Assembly (NCBI RefSeq): GCF_011306175.1
Contig: NZ_CP049913.1
Location: forward strand, 1,054,001-1,118,000
Length of the DNA: 64,000 bases
Reading direction: 5' to 3'
Source: Vibrio sp. HDW18
Lineage (GTDB): Bacteria > Pseudomonadota > Gammaproteobacteria > Enterobacterales > Vibrionaceae
Shown here: positions 9,919 to 18,722 of the stretch, piece by piece
Position numbering within the stretch: the stretch's first letter is position 1
Layout of the letters: the number at the start of each line of letters is the position of its first letter
Program-made: the position numbers and the translations under genes
The notes under the pieces: generated by a model
What the model was told of the DNA's origin: nothing
Database searches by the model: none
Seen by the model: the letters and a program-made list of their open reading frames with translations, nothing else

Positions 9919-9991
9919 AGTCACTTCAAATCGTTGCGGAAAAAGACAGCGGAAGTGTACTGGATAACCATAAGGGAAAAAAGACACGCCT

Positions 9992-10915
9992 ATGAACAAT
10001 TTCCACTATCTCTACATTCTTACCGAACATGATCAACACTACCACGAGCTACTCAAGCAGCGCCAACTGCCTGAGCTAATTTTGACCGATGATCGAACTC
10101 AAGCCACGATTTTACTCGCCGCCCCACCGCTCGCAGCACGCTGCCTTGATGATTTCCCGCGCTTGCAATGGCTGCAATCGGCCTATGCCGGCGTCGATAC
10201 ATTAATCAAACCGCAGCTGCGACAAGACTATCAACTGACCAATATCAAAGGCATCTTTGGCCAGTTAATCGCAGAATATGTGATGGGTTACGCTCTGCAG
10301 CAGCAACGGGATTTTGCCATCTACCATCGCCAACAGTTACAACGATGCTGGCAGCCGCACCCTTACGCATCACTGGCCAATCAAACCATGGTGATCCTTG
10401 GTACTGGCTCAATTGGTAGCCATTTAGCCAAAGTGGCCAAACTGTTTGGGCTGCGCGTGATTGGTGTCAACCGCACTGGTGTGCCTAGCCGCGAAGGCGA
10501 TTTTGATGCCACTTACCCAATCAGCGAGCTGTCATTGGCACTCGCGCGCGCCGATTTGCTGGTCAATACCTTACCCAATACATTGGCGACGGCCGGATTG
10601 CTCAATCACGCCAACTTAAGCCACTGTCACCAAGCACTGCTGTTTAACGTAGGACGAGGAGCCACCTTAGTTGAGCAAGATCTGCCCGTTTTATTGGCGG
10701 CAGGGCACATCCGCCACGCCTTTTTGGATGTTTTTGAGCACGAGCCTCTCGCCACTGAACACCCCTTTTGGCAGCATCCCGCCATCACGGTGACACCGCA
10801 CATTGCGGCGGTCAGTTTTCCTGAGCAAGTGATCGATATCTTTGCCGATAATTATCAGCGCTGGCGAGAGCAACGCCCACTGCGCAACGCGATTGATTTT
10901 GCCAAAGGCTATTAA
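9992..10915 (+). CDS. D-isomer-specific 2-hydroxyacid dehydrogenase (GhrA-like)
   Basis: NAD(P)H-dependent oxidoreductase of the D-2-hydroxyacid family, 307 residues, most like the short glyoxylate/hydroxypyruvate reductase branch. The dinucleotide-binding motif VILGTGSIGSHLAKVAKLFG starts near residue 131. The catalytic triad is visible: Arg in LLFNVGRGATLVEQ, Glu in DVFEHEPLATEHPFW, and His in VTPHIAAVS. An N-terminal signature SAYAGVDTLI near residue 63 supports the subgroup. The substrate is not determined by sequence. It is a single-gene unit, divergent from the DUF416 gene and followed by a mechanosensitive-channel gene 83 bases downstream. Confidence 0.88.
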   Translation: MNNFHYLYILTEHDQHYHELLKQRQLPELILTDDRTQATILLAAPPLAARCLDDFPRLQWLQSAYAGVDTLIKPQLRQDYQLTNIKGIFGQLIAEYVMGYALQQQRDFAIYHRQQLQRCWQPHPYASLANQTMVILGTGSIGSHLAKVAKLFGLRVIGVNRTGVPSREGDFDATYPISELSLALARADLLVNTLPNTLATAGLLNHANLSHCHQALLFNVGRGATLVEQDLPVLLAAGHIRHAFLDVFEHEPLATEHPFWQHPAITVTPHIAAVSFPEQVIDIFADNYQRWREQRPLRNAIDFAKGY

Positions 10916-10998
10916 AACTCTCTCGCAGGCTTAGCGTGGTGAGCGATCTGCGCTTAAGATACTATGAGCGACAGATTGAATTGATTAAGGAGTAAGCC

Positions 10999-12237
10999 AT
11001 GCTTGACACATTGACCCTATGGTTACAGCAGTACGATATTGAGCTTGAACGCGTGATCCAACTGGCTGAAGCGCTAGGATTGATCGCTGCAATTTCGATT
11101 GCCATCCACTTAGTGTTACACCGAGGGGTTCTGCTGTGGCTAAAACGCTCTGCTCACCATGAACAAAGTGTTTGGCGCCATGCCTTATTCAAAGAGCACC
11201 TGTTTAGCCGTTTTGCGCTACTGATCCAAGGCATCGTCATCGCCGTCCAAACTGAGTTATGGCTGCGCCCCGATACCTTTGCTTACGATGTGCTGCACAC
11301 CGTCACCTCATTATGGATTGTCGCGTTTGGCATGCTGGCGATGTATTCCTTGCTCAATGTATTGGAGATCCTGATCAGCCGCACCCAAGTGGGGAAAAAT
11401 CTGCCCACCCGCGGTATTTTGCAAAGTATCAAACTGATCGTGTTTATTATCGCCGCACTGTTTTTTACTTCGATCTTGATTGGTAAATCTCCGGTGATCC
11501 TGCTCAGCGGCTTAGGCGCTATGACCGCGGTGGTGATGTTGGTGTTTAAAGATCCGATCTTGGGATTGGTGGCCGGCGTACAGCTTTCGGCCAATAAAAT
11601 GCTCTCGGTTGGCGATTGGTTAGAAATGCCCAAATACGGCGCTGATGGCGCAGTGATTGATATCAGCCTGACTACCGTCAAAGTACAAAACTGGGATAAA
11701 ACCATTACCACCATTCCAAGTTACGCATTGATTTCCGATTCGTTTAAAAACTGGAAAGGCATGCAAGAATCCGGTGGTCGACGCATCAAACGTAGCCTAT
11801 TGATCGATGCCACCAGCGTACATTTTTTGCAGGAAGAGGAAAAACAGGCGCTGAAAAAAGCCCAACTGCTCGAACCTTACTTGAGCGAAAAAGAGCAAGA
11901 GATCAGCCACTACAATCAGCAAAAACCGTGGGATTTAGCTTGTCGGATCAATGGCCGACGCCTGACCAATATCGGTAGTTTTCGCGCTTATCTAGAACGC
12001 TACCTGAGCAACCATCCGTACATTCATCAAGAAATGACGCTGATGGTACGTCAGTTAGCCCCCACTCACGATGGCATCTCACTGGAAGTATACTGTTTTA
12101 CCAACACCACGATTTGGGTGGAATATGAGCGTATTCAGTCCGATATTTTTGATCATATTTTTGCTGTGCTGCCTGAATTTGGCCTGTGCGTATCACAAGC
12201 ACCAACTGGCAATGATTTTCGGGCGCTAAGAAATTAG
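10999..12237 (+). CDS. MscS-family mechanosensitive channel, YbdG-like
   Basis: A 412-residue inner-membrane channel of the small-conductance mechanosensitive family, expected to open under hypo-osmotic shock. The N-terminal part (about residues 20-175) has several hydrophobic segments. The pore-lining helix is the Gly/Ala-rich stretch LLSGLGAMTAVVMLVFKDPI near residue 170, followed by the beta-domain signature VGDWLEMPKYGADGAVIDIS. The insertion-containing cytoplasmic domain with NWKGMQESGGRRIKRSL and the overall size resemble YbdG (MscM-type, about 415 residues) rather than the 286-residue MscS. An AAGGAG ribosome-binding site lies directly upstream. Confidence 0.85.
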   Translation: MLDTLTLWLQQYDIELERVIQLAEALGLIAAISIAIHLVLHRGVLLWLKRSAHHEQSVWRHALFKEHLFSRFALLIQGIVIAVQTELWLRPDTFAYDVLHTVTSLWIVAFGMLAMYSLLNVLEILISRTQVGKNLPTRGILQSIKLIVFIIAALFFTSILIGKSPVILLSGLGAMTAVVMLVFKDPILGLVAGVQLSANKMLSVGDWLEMPKYGADGAVIDISLTTVKVQNWDKTITTIPSYALISDSFKNWKGMQESGGRRIKRSLLIDATSVHFLQEEEKQALKKAQLLEPYLSEKEQEISHYNQQKPWDLACRINGRRLTNIGSFRAYLERYLSNHPYIHQEMTLMVRQLAPTHDGISLEVYCFTNTTIWVEYERIQSDIFDHIFAVLPEFGLCVSQAPTGNDFRALRN

Positions 12238-12310
12238 CACCCTGCATAAGGGGCACGAAAGCGAAGCCAACTCAACGTGGCGGTTGTGCAACTTTAGGCA
12301 CTTGGTCATA

Positions 12311-12326
12311 ATGTTACTCATAACAT
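12311..12326. promoter_or_regulatory. GntR-like operator upstream of gntR
   Basis: ATGTTACTCATAACAT is a near-perfect palindrome with the ATGTTA...TAACAT arms of the GntR operator. It is 22 bases before the gntR start. Two related sites occur in the gntK/gntP intergenic region. Its position suggests autorepression; this is inferred from sequence. Confidence 0.65.
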
Positions 12327-12348
12327 TTTATAAAATACTCAAGCACCT

Positions 12349-13347
12349 ATGACAAAAAAACAGCGGGCAACCTTGCAAGATGTGGCCGATCAAGTTGGCG
12401 TAACCAAAATGACCGTGTCGCGCTATTTGCGTAATCCAACCTCGGTTGCGGCTGCCACGCAGGAGAAAATTGCGCTGGCGGTGGAAGCCTTAGGCTATAT
12501 CGAAAATCGCGCGCCAGCGATGCTCTCGAAAGCGTCGAGCAACACGATTGGTATCTTGCTGCCTTCGCTGTCCAACCAAATTTTTGCCTCATTTGTGCAA
12601 GGGGTTGAATCGGTCACCAAAGCCCATGGCTATGAGACCCTACTCGCCCACTTTGGCTATGATGAGCAAGAAGAAGAGCGTAAAGTGGCGTTTTTGCTTG
12701 CCTATCAGGTTGATGGGCTGATCTTAACCGAAAGCCATCACACCCCACGCACGTTACAGATGATCGCCAACTCGGGCTTACCAGTGGTAGAAGCCATGGA
12801 GCTGCCAAGTCAACCGATTGATATGGCGGTCGGCATGGATCACGTGGAAGCCTCCTATCAAGCGGTGAAAAAAATCATTACCAGCGGTAAACGCTCGATT
12901 GCTTATTTTGGTGCACGGCTCGATACCCGCACCCAGCTACGTATGCAGGGCTATGATCGTGCGATGCAAGAAGCGGGCTTGAGCATTAAACACGTCCTCA
13001 CTGGCTCGCATTCCAGTTTCTCACTCGCAGCACAGTTACTTGATGAAGCTTTAGCGCGTTATCCTGATCTGGATGGGGTATTTTGCACCAACGATGACAT
13101 CGCGATTGGTACTTTGCTGGTCGCCCAGCAACGTGGGATTGGCGTCCCGCAGCAACTGGCGGTCGTGGGTTACAATGCGCTAGATATCGGCCGCGCCATC
13201 AGCCCCAAACTGATCAGTGTGGATACCCCCCGCTATGCGATTGGCGAAAAAAGTGCCGAGCTGCTAATTGCCGCGCTTAAAGGCCAGCGCCAAGCCAATA
13301 AAGTGGTGGATATGGGCTATCGTTTTACGCAGGGTGGCAGTGTGTAA
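12349..13347 (+). CDS. gntR: LacI-family gluconate repressor GntR
   Basis: Represses gluconate uptake and Entner-Doudoroff genes until gluconate binds. The protein is 332 residues. The LacI-type helix-turn-helix is at the N-terminus (ATLQDVADQVGVTKMTVSRY) with the hinge near residues 45-60, and the periplasmic-binding-protein-like effector domain runs from NTIGILLPSLSNQIFASF to the end, with GVFCTNDDIAIGTL and AVVGYNALDIGRAISP. It is convergent with edd across a bidirectional terminator. The neighbourhood (edd, gntK, gntP, eda) fixes its identity. A palindromic operator just upstream suggests autoregulation. Confidence 0.93.
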   Translation: MTKKQRATLQDVADQVGVTKMTVSRYLRNPTSVAAATQEKIALAVEALGYIENRAPAMLSKASSNTIGILLPSLSNQIFASFVQGVESVTKAHGYETLLAHFGYDEQEEERKVAFLLAYQVDGLILTESHHTPRTLQMIANSGLPVVEAMELPSQPIDMAVGMDHVEASYQAVKKIITSGKRSIAYFGARLDTRTQLRMQGYDRAMQEAGLSIKHVLTGSHSSFSLAAQLLDEALARYPDLDGVFCTNDDIAIGTLLVAQQRGIGVPQQLAVVGYNALDIGRAISPKLISVDTPRYAIGEKSAELLIAALKGQRQANKVVDMGYRFTQGGSV

Positions 13348-13403
13348 CGCCTAGCGTTCAGTGAGCCGATATTCAGTGTTCAGACGTTAAATGATGAAGA
13401 GAG

Positions 13404-13438
13404 ATCAAAAAAAGGCGGTGATACCGCCTTTTTTTGAT
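13404..13438. terminator. Bidirectional terminator between gntR and edd
   Basis: AAAAAAAGGCGGTGATACCGCCTTTTTTT is symmetrical: a 6-bp GC stem with A-run on one side and T-run on the other. It can terminate both gntR (plus) and edd (minus). Confidence 0.9.
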
Positions 13439-13471
13439 CTGTGCTATCTGACCATCTTCGACAATATAAGG

Positions 13472-15268
13472 CTAGACAATAAAGCTCGCGCCTTGCTCAG
13501 CCGAAGAGACGGCTTGGCGCATCACTTTAAACAGCTCACGTCCCCACATCTGCTGATCGCGTTCGGTATCTAAACTGAGCGGTTGGCGTTGACTCATTTC
13601 GGTTAAGTTTTCCAGCGTGCCAGTGGTGCAATCAAGCCGCAGCCGATCACCCGTGCGAACCAAACCAATCGCGCCACCACGGACCGCTTCCGGTGACACA
13701 TGGATAGCCGATGGGATCTTGCCCGAGGCGCCCGATAAGCGACCATCGGTCACGAGTGCGACTTTAAAGCCCGCTTTTTGCACATTACCCAAAATCGGCA
13801 TCAACTTGTGCAGCTCTGGCATCCCATTGGCCGCCGGACCATTATGAGTCACCACCACGATGCAATCTTGGTTCAGTTCACCACGTTGGTAAGCCGCTTC
13901 CACTTGGTGTTGACACTGGAACACCACCGCAGGCGCTTCAATCACTTGCTGATCCGCCTGTACCGCCGACACTTTGATCACCGCGCGACCTAAATTGCCA
14001 TTCAGCACTTTAGTGCCACCGGTGGCTTGGAAAGCTTGATCCGGTGCCGCAATCACTTGCGCATCGCGCGTGCCTTGGCACGCCACCCAACGCAGCTCAC
14101 CATCTATCAGCTCAGGCAAGCTCAGTTGATCGCTAAACTCACCAAACACTGGGCTTACATCGGCATGCAATAGTTTGGCCTCATGCAAACGCTGCATTAA
14201 GGCTGGCACACCACCGGCTTGTTGGAAGGCGTTCATATCCGCTGGACCATTAGGGTAGACCTTGGCCAGTAACGGAACCACATCCGACAGATCGCTAATA
14301 TCTTGCCAAGTGAGCAAAATCCCCGCTGCACGCGCGACCGCGAGCATATGGATCGAGTGATTGGTACTGCCGCCCGAAGCCAGCAGCGCAACAATCCCGT
14401 TAAGCAGACTTTTTTCGGTCACCACTTGATACAGTGGGCGATAGTTCGCCGAGCCTTGAGTCATGCTGGCAATTTTAAGCGTTGCATCATCGTTGAGTGC
14501 TTGGCGCAACTCGCTGTGTGGATGCACAAACGCCGAGCCTGGCAGCATCAGCCCCATCGCTTCAAACACCAGTTGGTTGGTGTTGGCCGTGCCATAAAAC
14601 GTGCAGGTGCCCGGTGCATGGTAAGCCTGACACTCCATCGCCAGCAGCGCCTCTTTACCGACTTGACCGGCCACATATTTCTGGCGCACCTCGACTTTCT
14701 CATCATTGCTGATCCCGGTCGCCATTAAACCTGCTGGCATAAAGGCGGTTGGCAAATGCGCGTAAGAGAGCGCGCCCATCAGTTGCCCAGGGGCAATTTT
14801 GTCACAGATCCCAAGCAGCAAAGTCGCATCAAACACATTATGGCTCAGTGATAATGCGGTCGCTTGCGCAATCAAATCACGTGAAAACAGCGACATATCC
14901 ATACCAGGCTGACCTTGGGTCACGCCATCACACATCGCGGGCACGCCACCCGCGACTTGAGCTGAGTGACCCAACTGCGCCAGCACCATTTTGATGCGAT
15001 CTGGATAAGCTTGATAAGGCTGGTGCGCACTTAACATGTCGTTGTACGCAGTAATGATCGCCACATTGCTGCGGGTAAAATCCAAAATGGTGTTCTTTTC
15101 GGTAGTGCACGATGCGGCAACCGCATGGGCAAGGTTGCCACACGACAGCGCAGCACGCCCTTTACCGGCTTGCTCTTGAGCTTGGCTGCGGGCGATAAAA
15201 GCCGCGCGCGCGGCACGGCTACGTTCAATCAAATTATCGGTAACTTTGGCTAATATCGGGTGGATCAT
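13472..15268 (-). CDS. edd: 6-Phosphogluconate dehydratase
   Basis: First step of the Entner-Doudoroff pathway: 6-phosphogluconate to 2-keto-3-deoxy-6-phosphogluconate. It is an iron-sulfur enzyme of the IlvD/Edd family, 598 residues from the ATG at 15268 (MIHPILAKVTDNLIERSRAA). An upstream in-frame start at 15328 is rejected because the added residues lie inside gntK in another frame. Visible family segments are NVAIITAYNDMLSAHQPY, GGVPAMCDGVTQGQPGM, LLLGICDKIAPG, GTCTFYGTANTNQ and VVTHNGPAANGMPEL, with cysteines in CDG, CDK and GTC positioned for cluster binding. The ATG overlaps the gntK stop as ATGA, so the two are translationally coupled. Confidence 0.96.
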   Translation of the reverse strand: MIHPILAKVTDNLIERSRAARAAFIARSQAQEQAGKGRAALSCGNLAHAVAASCTTEKNTILDFTRSNVAIITAYNDMLSAHQPYQAYPDRIKMVLAQLGHSAQVAGGVPAMCDGVTQGQPGMDMSLFSRDLIAQATALSLSHNVFDATLLLGICDKIAPGQLMGALSYAHLPTAFMPAGLMATGISNDEKVEVRQKYVAGQVGKEALLAMECQAYHAPGTCTFYGTANTNQLVFEAMGLMLPGSAFVHPHSELRQALNDDATLKIASMTQGSANYRPLYQVVTEKSLLNGIVALLASGGSTNHSIHMLAVARAAGILLTWQDISDLSDVVPLLAKVYPNGPADMNAFQQAGGVPALMQRLHEAKLLHADVSPVFGEFSDQLSLPELIDGELRWVACQGTRDAQVIAAPDQAFQATGGTKVLNGNLGRAVIKVSAVQADQQVIEAPAVVFQCQHQVEAAYQRGELNQDCIVVVTHNGPAANGMPELHKLMPILGNVQKAGFKVALVTDGRLSGASGKIPSAIHVSPEAVRGGAIGLVRTGDRLRLDCTTGTLENLTEMSQRQPLSLDTERDQQMWGRELFKVMRQAVSSAEQGASFIV

Positions 15269-15780
15269 AACCCCTCCTGCTCTTGCAGCGCTTGAATCGC
15301 ACAGCTCACCACTTGCTCCACCGAGCAATCGATCGGGATGATCAGGGTTTGCGGCTCACCATCGGGACGCTCTAACGCTTCAAACTGGCTATTGACCATA
15401 TTCTCTTTCATAAAATGGCCTTGACGAGCGCGCATGCGTTCCATGATCAAATCCTTAGAACCATCTAAAAACAGAAAGGTCACGTTTTGGTTACCTTCAC
15501 GGATCTGATCACGGTACTGCTTTTTCAGCGCCGAGCACACAATCACCCCGTGCTCATTTTTGCTCTCAAGACTATAAGCAGCATCGCGGATCCGCTCTAA
15601 CCAAGGCGTGCGATCGTGATCGTTTAACGGCTGGCCAGACGCCATTTTTTGAATATTGGCGCGAGGATGCAGATCATCCCCATCAATAAATTTGCGCCCG
15701 GTCTGTCTTGCCAATAACTCACCAATAGTGCTTTTACCGCAAGCACAAACCCCCATCACAATGATGCTACTACCAGCCAT
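15265..15780 (-). CDS. gntK: Gluconokinase
   Basis: Phosphorylates gluconate to 6-phosphogluconate with ATP in the cytoplasm. The protein is 171 residues. The Walker A P-loop is MGVCACGKSTIGELLA at about residues 9-24, followed by the gluconokinase signature DGDDLHPRANIQKMASGQPL near residue 34 and VCSALKKQYRDQIREG near 80. It is the first gene of the minus-strand gntK-edd operon, preceded by two overlapping GntR-type operators and by an AAGGAG ribosome-binding site. It is divergent from the permease gene gntP. Confidence 0.96.
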   Translation of the reverse strand: MAGSSIIVMGVCACGKSTIGELLARQTGRKFIDGDDLHPRANIQKMASGQPLNDHDRTPWLERIRDAAYSLESKNEHGVIVCSALKKQYRDQIREGNQNVTFLFLDGSKDLIMERMRARQGHFMKENMVNSQFEALERPDGEPQTLIIPIDCSVEQVVSCAIQALQEQEGL

Positions 15781-15855
15781 AACAACTCCTTAATACCAAA
15801 CTTGCGCGTGATCGCATTTTTAAAATTCACTTCAAAATATGGGTTTATCTTATTC

Positions 15856-15885
15856 ATGTTATGGGTAACATGTTACCGGTAACTT
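15856..15885. promoter_or_regulatory. Two overlapping GntR operators between gntK and gntP
   Basis: ATGTTATGGGTAACAT (15856-15871) and ATGTTACCGGTAACTT (15870-15885) share two bases, so their centres are 14 bases apart. ATGTTACCGGTAAC matches the E. coli GntR operator core. Between divergent gntK-edd and gntP-eda they can repress both units together. This assignment rests on motif match and position only. Confidence 0.75.
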
Positions 15886-15934
15886 TACTAAATGTGAGCT
15901 ATAACACAAACTATAAAATCTGGACGGTGAACTT

Positions 15935-17311
15935 ATGAACCCCCTACTACAAACCTCTGATCCGACTTACCTGCTCTCAGTAGCCGTAGTGGCAATTATT
16001 GCTCTATTACTGCTGATCATCCGTTTTAAAATTCACGCATTTGCTGCGCTGACCTTAGTCAGTTTAGGCACCGCCATCGCAACCGGCGTCGCCTCCGATC
16101 AAGTGGTTCCGACCATGATGAGCGGCTTTGGCGGCACGCTGGCCTCGGTCGCACTGCTAGTCGGCCTTGGCGCAATGATTGGCAAAGTCTTAGAAGTGAC
16201 GGGCGGCGCGAAAGTGCTGGCCGACACCTTAATTGGCCGCTTCGGTGAGCAGCGCGCACCGTTTGCACTCGGTGTCGCCTCACTGCTGTTTGGCTTTCCG
16301 ATCTTCTTTGATGCCGGCCTGATTGTGATGATGCCGATCATCTTCAGTGTCGCGAAACGCTTTGGTGGCTCACCACTCAAATACGCACTGCCTTCTGCGG
16401 GTGCCTTTGCGGTCATGCACGCGTTTGTGCCTCCTCACCCAGGCCCCGTGGCCGCGGCTGAACTGCTTGGCGCCAACATCGGTTTATTGCTGATAGTCGG
16501 CATTTTGGTTGCCATCCCAACTTGGTACTTCGGCGCTTACCTATTTGGCCTGTACGCGGGCAAAAAATTCGATATTCCGCTCTCAAAAGCCTTCTTCAAC
16601 ACCGATGCGATCATCGATGAAGCGAAACTGCCAAAATTTGCTACGGTCATGATCATTTTGGTGCTGCCCGTGCTGCTGATTTTCATGGATACCGGTTTAA
16701 ACACCTTAGCGGTAGCGGGTGTGATTGATGGTAAAACGCCACTGGTCGAATTACTGCGCATGCTGGGTAAAACGCCGGTCGCCTTGCTGATCACCCTACT
16801 GGTCTGTTTGGCCGCCTTTGCCAAAGATTACGGCATGGCACGTCTAGAAAAACTGTGTGGTGATTCATTGGCACCCATTTGTGCTGTGATCTTAGTCACC
16901 GGCGCGGGCGGTATGTTTGGTGGCGTACTGCGCGCCAGCGGCATTGGTCACGCACTTGCGGGGGTGCTGTCGGACACCGGAATGCCGATTGTGATTGCCG
17001 CGTTTGTGATTTCCACCTGTTTGCGAGTGGCGCAAGGCTCAGCCACGGTCGCCCTAACCACCACCGCAGCATTGATTGCACCGACGGTGGCTGCGACCAC
17101 CGGTTTATCAGAGTTTGACCTGTGCTTTATCGTGATTTCGATTGCCGGCGGTGCTACTGTGCTTTCCCACTTTAACGATTCTGGTTTCTGGCTGGTATCA
17201 CGTTTGATGGAGATGGATGAAAAAACCACTCTGAAAACATGGACTGTGATGGAAACCCTATTGGGCGGTATCGCCTTCCTGATTGTGGCAACACTCAGCT
17301 TTATTCTGTAG
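15935..17311 (+). CDS. gntP: Gluconate:H+ symporter (GntP family)
   Basis: Imports gluconate across the inner membrane. The 458-residue, highly hydrophobic protein has about twelve to fourteen membrane segments. Family blocks include LVGLGAMIGKVLEVTGGAKV, FGFPIFFDAGLIVMMPI, FAVMHAFVPPHPGPVAAAEL, VTGAGGMFGGVLRASGIG and GSATVALTTTAALIAP. Which GntP-family paralogue it matches best (GntP, GntT or GntU) cannot be settled by eye. It is divergent from gntK and followed after 12 bases by eda, so transport, phosphorylation, dehydration and aldol cleavage of gluconate are all encoded here. Confidence 0.92.
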   Translation: MNPLLQTSDPTYLLSVAVVAIIALLLLIIRFKIHAFAALTLVSLGTAIATGVASDQVVPTMMSGFGGTLASVALLVGLGAMIGKVLEVTGGAKVLADTLIGRFGEQRAPFALGVASLLFGFPIFFDAGLIVMMPIIFSVAKRFGGSPLKYALPSAGAFAVMHAFVPPHPGPVAAAELLGANIGLLLIVGILVAIPTWYFGAYLFGLYAGKKFDIPLSKAFFNTDAIIDEAKLPKFATVMIILVLPVLLIFMDTGLNTLAVAGVIDGKTPLVELLRMLGKTPVALLITLLVCLAAFAKDYGMARLEKLCGDSLAPICAVILVTGAGGMFGGVLRASGIGHALAGVLSDTGMPIVIAAFVISTCLRVAQGSATVALTTTAALIAPTVAATTGLSEFDLCFIVISIAGGATVLSHFNDSGFWLVSRLMEMDEKTTLKTWTVMETLLGGIAFLIVATLSFIL

Positions 17312-17323
17312 AGGTATGGACTT

Positions 17324-17929
17324 ATGACCATTGAACAACGCTTACGAGCAATCAAAATCGTCCCTGTGATTGCGATTAATGATGTCGCCCACGCACTGCC
17401 GCTGGCTAAAGTGCTGGTAGAAAATGGCTTGCCTTGCGCAGAAGTCACTTTCCGCACTCCAGCCGCCGCCGAATCGATTCGCATTATGCGTGATGCGTAT
17501 CCAGAGCTGTTGATTGGTGCCGGCACCGTGCTAACCAGCGCCCAAGTGGATCAAGCGATCGCCGCGGGTGCCGATTTCATTGTTAGCCCAGGTTTTAACC
17601 CCACCACAGTGAAATATTGTCAGCAGCGCAACATCCCGATCATCCCAGGCGTCAACAACCCAAGCCTAGTTGAACAAGCGATGGAAATGGGTCTGCGTAC
17701 CTTGAAGTTCTTCCCCGCTGAACCTTCAGGTGGCCTACCGATGCTCAAAGCGCTGTGTGCGGTTTACCCGATTAGCTTTATGCCAACCGGCGGTATCAAC
17801 CCGACCAACGCCCCAGACTATCTGGCGCTTAAATCGGTGATCGCCTGTGGTGGTACCTGGATGGTGCCGACCGATCTGATGGATCAAGGCAATTGGGATG
17901 CGATCGCGGAATTAGTCCGTAACGTATAA
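17324..17929 (+). CDS. eda: KDPG / 2-keto-4-hydroxyglutarate aldolase
   Basis: Cleaves 2-keto-3-deoxy-6-phosphogluconate into pyruvate and glyceraldehyde-3-phosphate, the last step of the Entner-Doudoroff pathway. The 201-residue class I aldolase has the expected TIM-barrel motifs: catalytic Glu in GLPCAEVTFRTPAA, substrate loop GAGTVLTSAQVDQA, and the Schiff-base Lys in RTLKFFPAEPSGGLPMLKAL. FMPTGGINPTNAPDYL follows. It is 12 bases after gntP and in the same unit. A terminator hairpin lies 17 bases after the stop. Confidence 0.97.
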   Translation: MTIEQRLRAIKIVPVIAINDVAHALPLAKVLVENGLPCAEVTFRTPAAAESIRIMRDAYPELLIGAGTVLTSAQVDQAIAAGADFIVSPGFNPTTVKYCQQRNIPIIPGVNNPSLVEQAMEMGLRTLKFFPAEPSGGLPMLKALCAVYPISFMPTGGINPTNAPDYLALKSVIACGGTWMVPTDLMDQGNWDAIAELVRNV

Positions 17930-17945
17930 GCACTTTGCATAACGA

Positions 17946-17979
17946 CAAAAGACCAAGCCGCCAAGCTTGGTCTTTTTGT
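17946..17979 (+). terminator. Intrinsic terminator after eda
   Basis: AAAAGACCAAGC and GCTTGGTCTTTTT form a strong stem around CGCCAA, followed by GTTTGGT. It closes the gntP-eda unit. Confidence 0.88.
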
Positions 17980-18036
17980 TTGGTATTTTTGCTTTGATGT
18001 ACGCCAATGCCTCGCCAAGTGATAAATCATCTTAAA

Positions 18037-18318
18037 TTATGCGTGCCGGTATCCGAAACTGAGCTCACAATTACAAGCCTTAGCGTAACTGATTAATGTT
18101 TTGAGCGTTGGATTGCCACGACCTTTCTCAAGTCTGGATATGTTCGCCTCTTTGGTTCCCATACGTTCAGCGACCTGATCTTGAGTCAGCCCCGCGGCAT
18201 TACGCATTCTTAATAGGGTGTTAATAAGCTCGAATTCTGGCTCCAGTTCGTCATACGCTTGCTTTACCTCTGGATTAGCGAATGCTTTAGCTTTAAGCAC
18301 TTGCAATTTACTTGTCAT
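18037..18318 (-). CDS. XRE-type antitoxin of a HigBA-like pair
   Basis: A 93-residue DNA-binding protein expected to neutralise the RelE/HigB-type toxin encoded just upstream and to repress the pair. The helix-turn-helix is at about residues 33-70 (NTLLRMRNAAGLTQDQVAER, then EANISRLEKGRGNPTLKTL). The pair is in toxin-first order, as in higBA. Its ATG at 18318 overlaps the ancestral toxin stop at 18308-18310, which fits translational coupling. The antitoxin frame itself appears intact. Confidence 0.85.
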   Translation of the reverse strand: MTSKLQVLKAKAFANPEVKQAYDELEPEFELINTLLRMRNAAGLTQDQVAERMGTKEANISRLEKGRGNPTLKTLISYAKACNCELSFGYRHA

Positions 18319-18633
18319 TTTTAACCTCTCTCATGCGGTCTCTGGCAAGATCCAAATCCTTTTTAGGCGTTTTTGGGCTTTTTTAACAAAGGCATGAAGC
18401 ACCTTTATATTCTTACCATCCAAATAGCAAAATAGACCACGCCCGATCCCTTCTTGTGCTTTTGCTCGAATCTCAAAAAGCCCATCACCGATTGATTTAG
18501 TGTGCGGTTCACCTAAATTCGCGCCATGTTCTTCAATCAATTCCAGCAGCCTAAACATTCGAGCTTGGATCTTAACTGGCATCTCCAAAATGGATTGTTC
18601 AACACCATCATAAAACTCTACATTCCAACTCAT
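18308..18633 (-). pseudogene. HigB/Gp49-like toxin with C-terminal frameshift
   Basis: RelE/ParE-superfamily toxin (Gp49/DUF891 type), likely a ribosome-dependent mRNase. The frame as it stands ends early at 18331 and is 100 residues: MSWNVEFYDGVEQSILEMPV at the start, IGRGLFCYLDGKNIKVLHAF near residue 65, then KKAQKRLKRIWILPETA. Adding one base in the T5 run at 18370-18374 (A5 on the coding strand) restores KKAQKTPKKDLDLARDR and MREVKNDK, the usual C-terminus. That frame stops at 18308, inside the antitoxin start. The region length of 326 bases is one short of 109 codons, in agreement. Either the toxin is inactivated or this is a homopolymer sequencing error. Confidence 0.8.
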
Positions 18634-18659
18634 CTTGATGTTCCATCGTCAATTGAACT

Positions 18660-18673
18660 TATCATATGTGATA
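18660..18673. promoter_or_regulatory. Palindromic operator upstream of the HigBA-like pair
   Basis: TATCATATGTGATA is a perfect inverted repeat (TATCA/TGATA arms) 27 bases before the toxin start. This position is typical for autoregulation by a toxin-antitoxin complex. Inferred from symmetry and location. Confidence 0.5.
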
Positions 18674-18722
18674 GGTTTTGAGTTATCAAAATGCTATTGG
18701 TAATTGCTAAACACGCTATTTT

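Noticed and set aside
18634-18722. A second operator-like GAGTTATC near 18679
   Set aside because: Only a half site; the clear palindrome at 18660-18673 explains the region.
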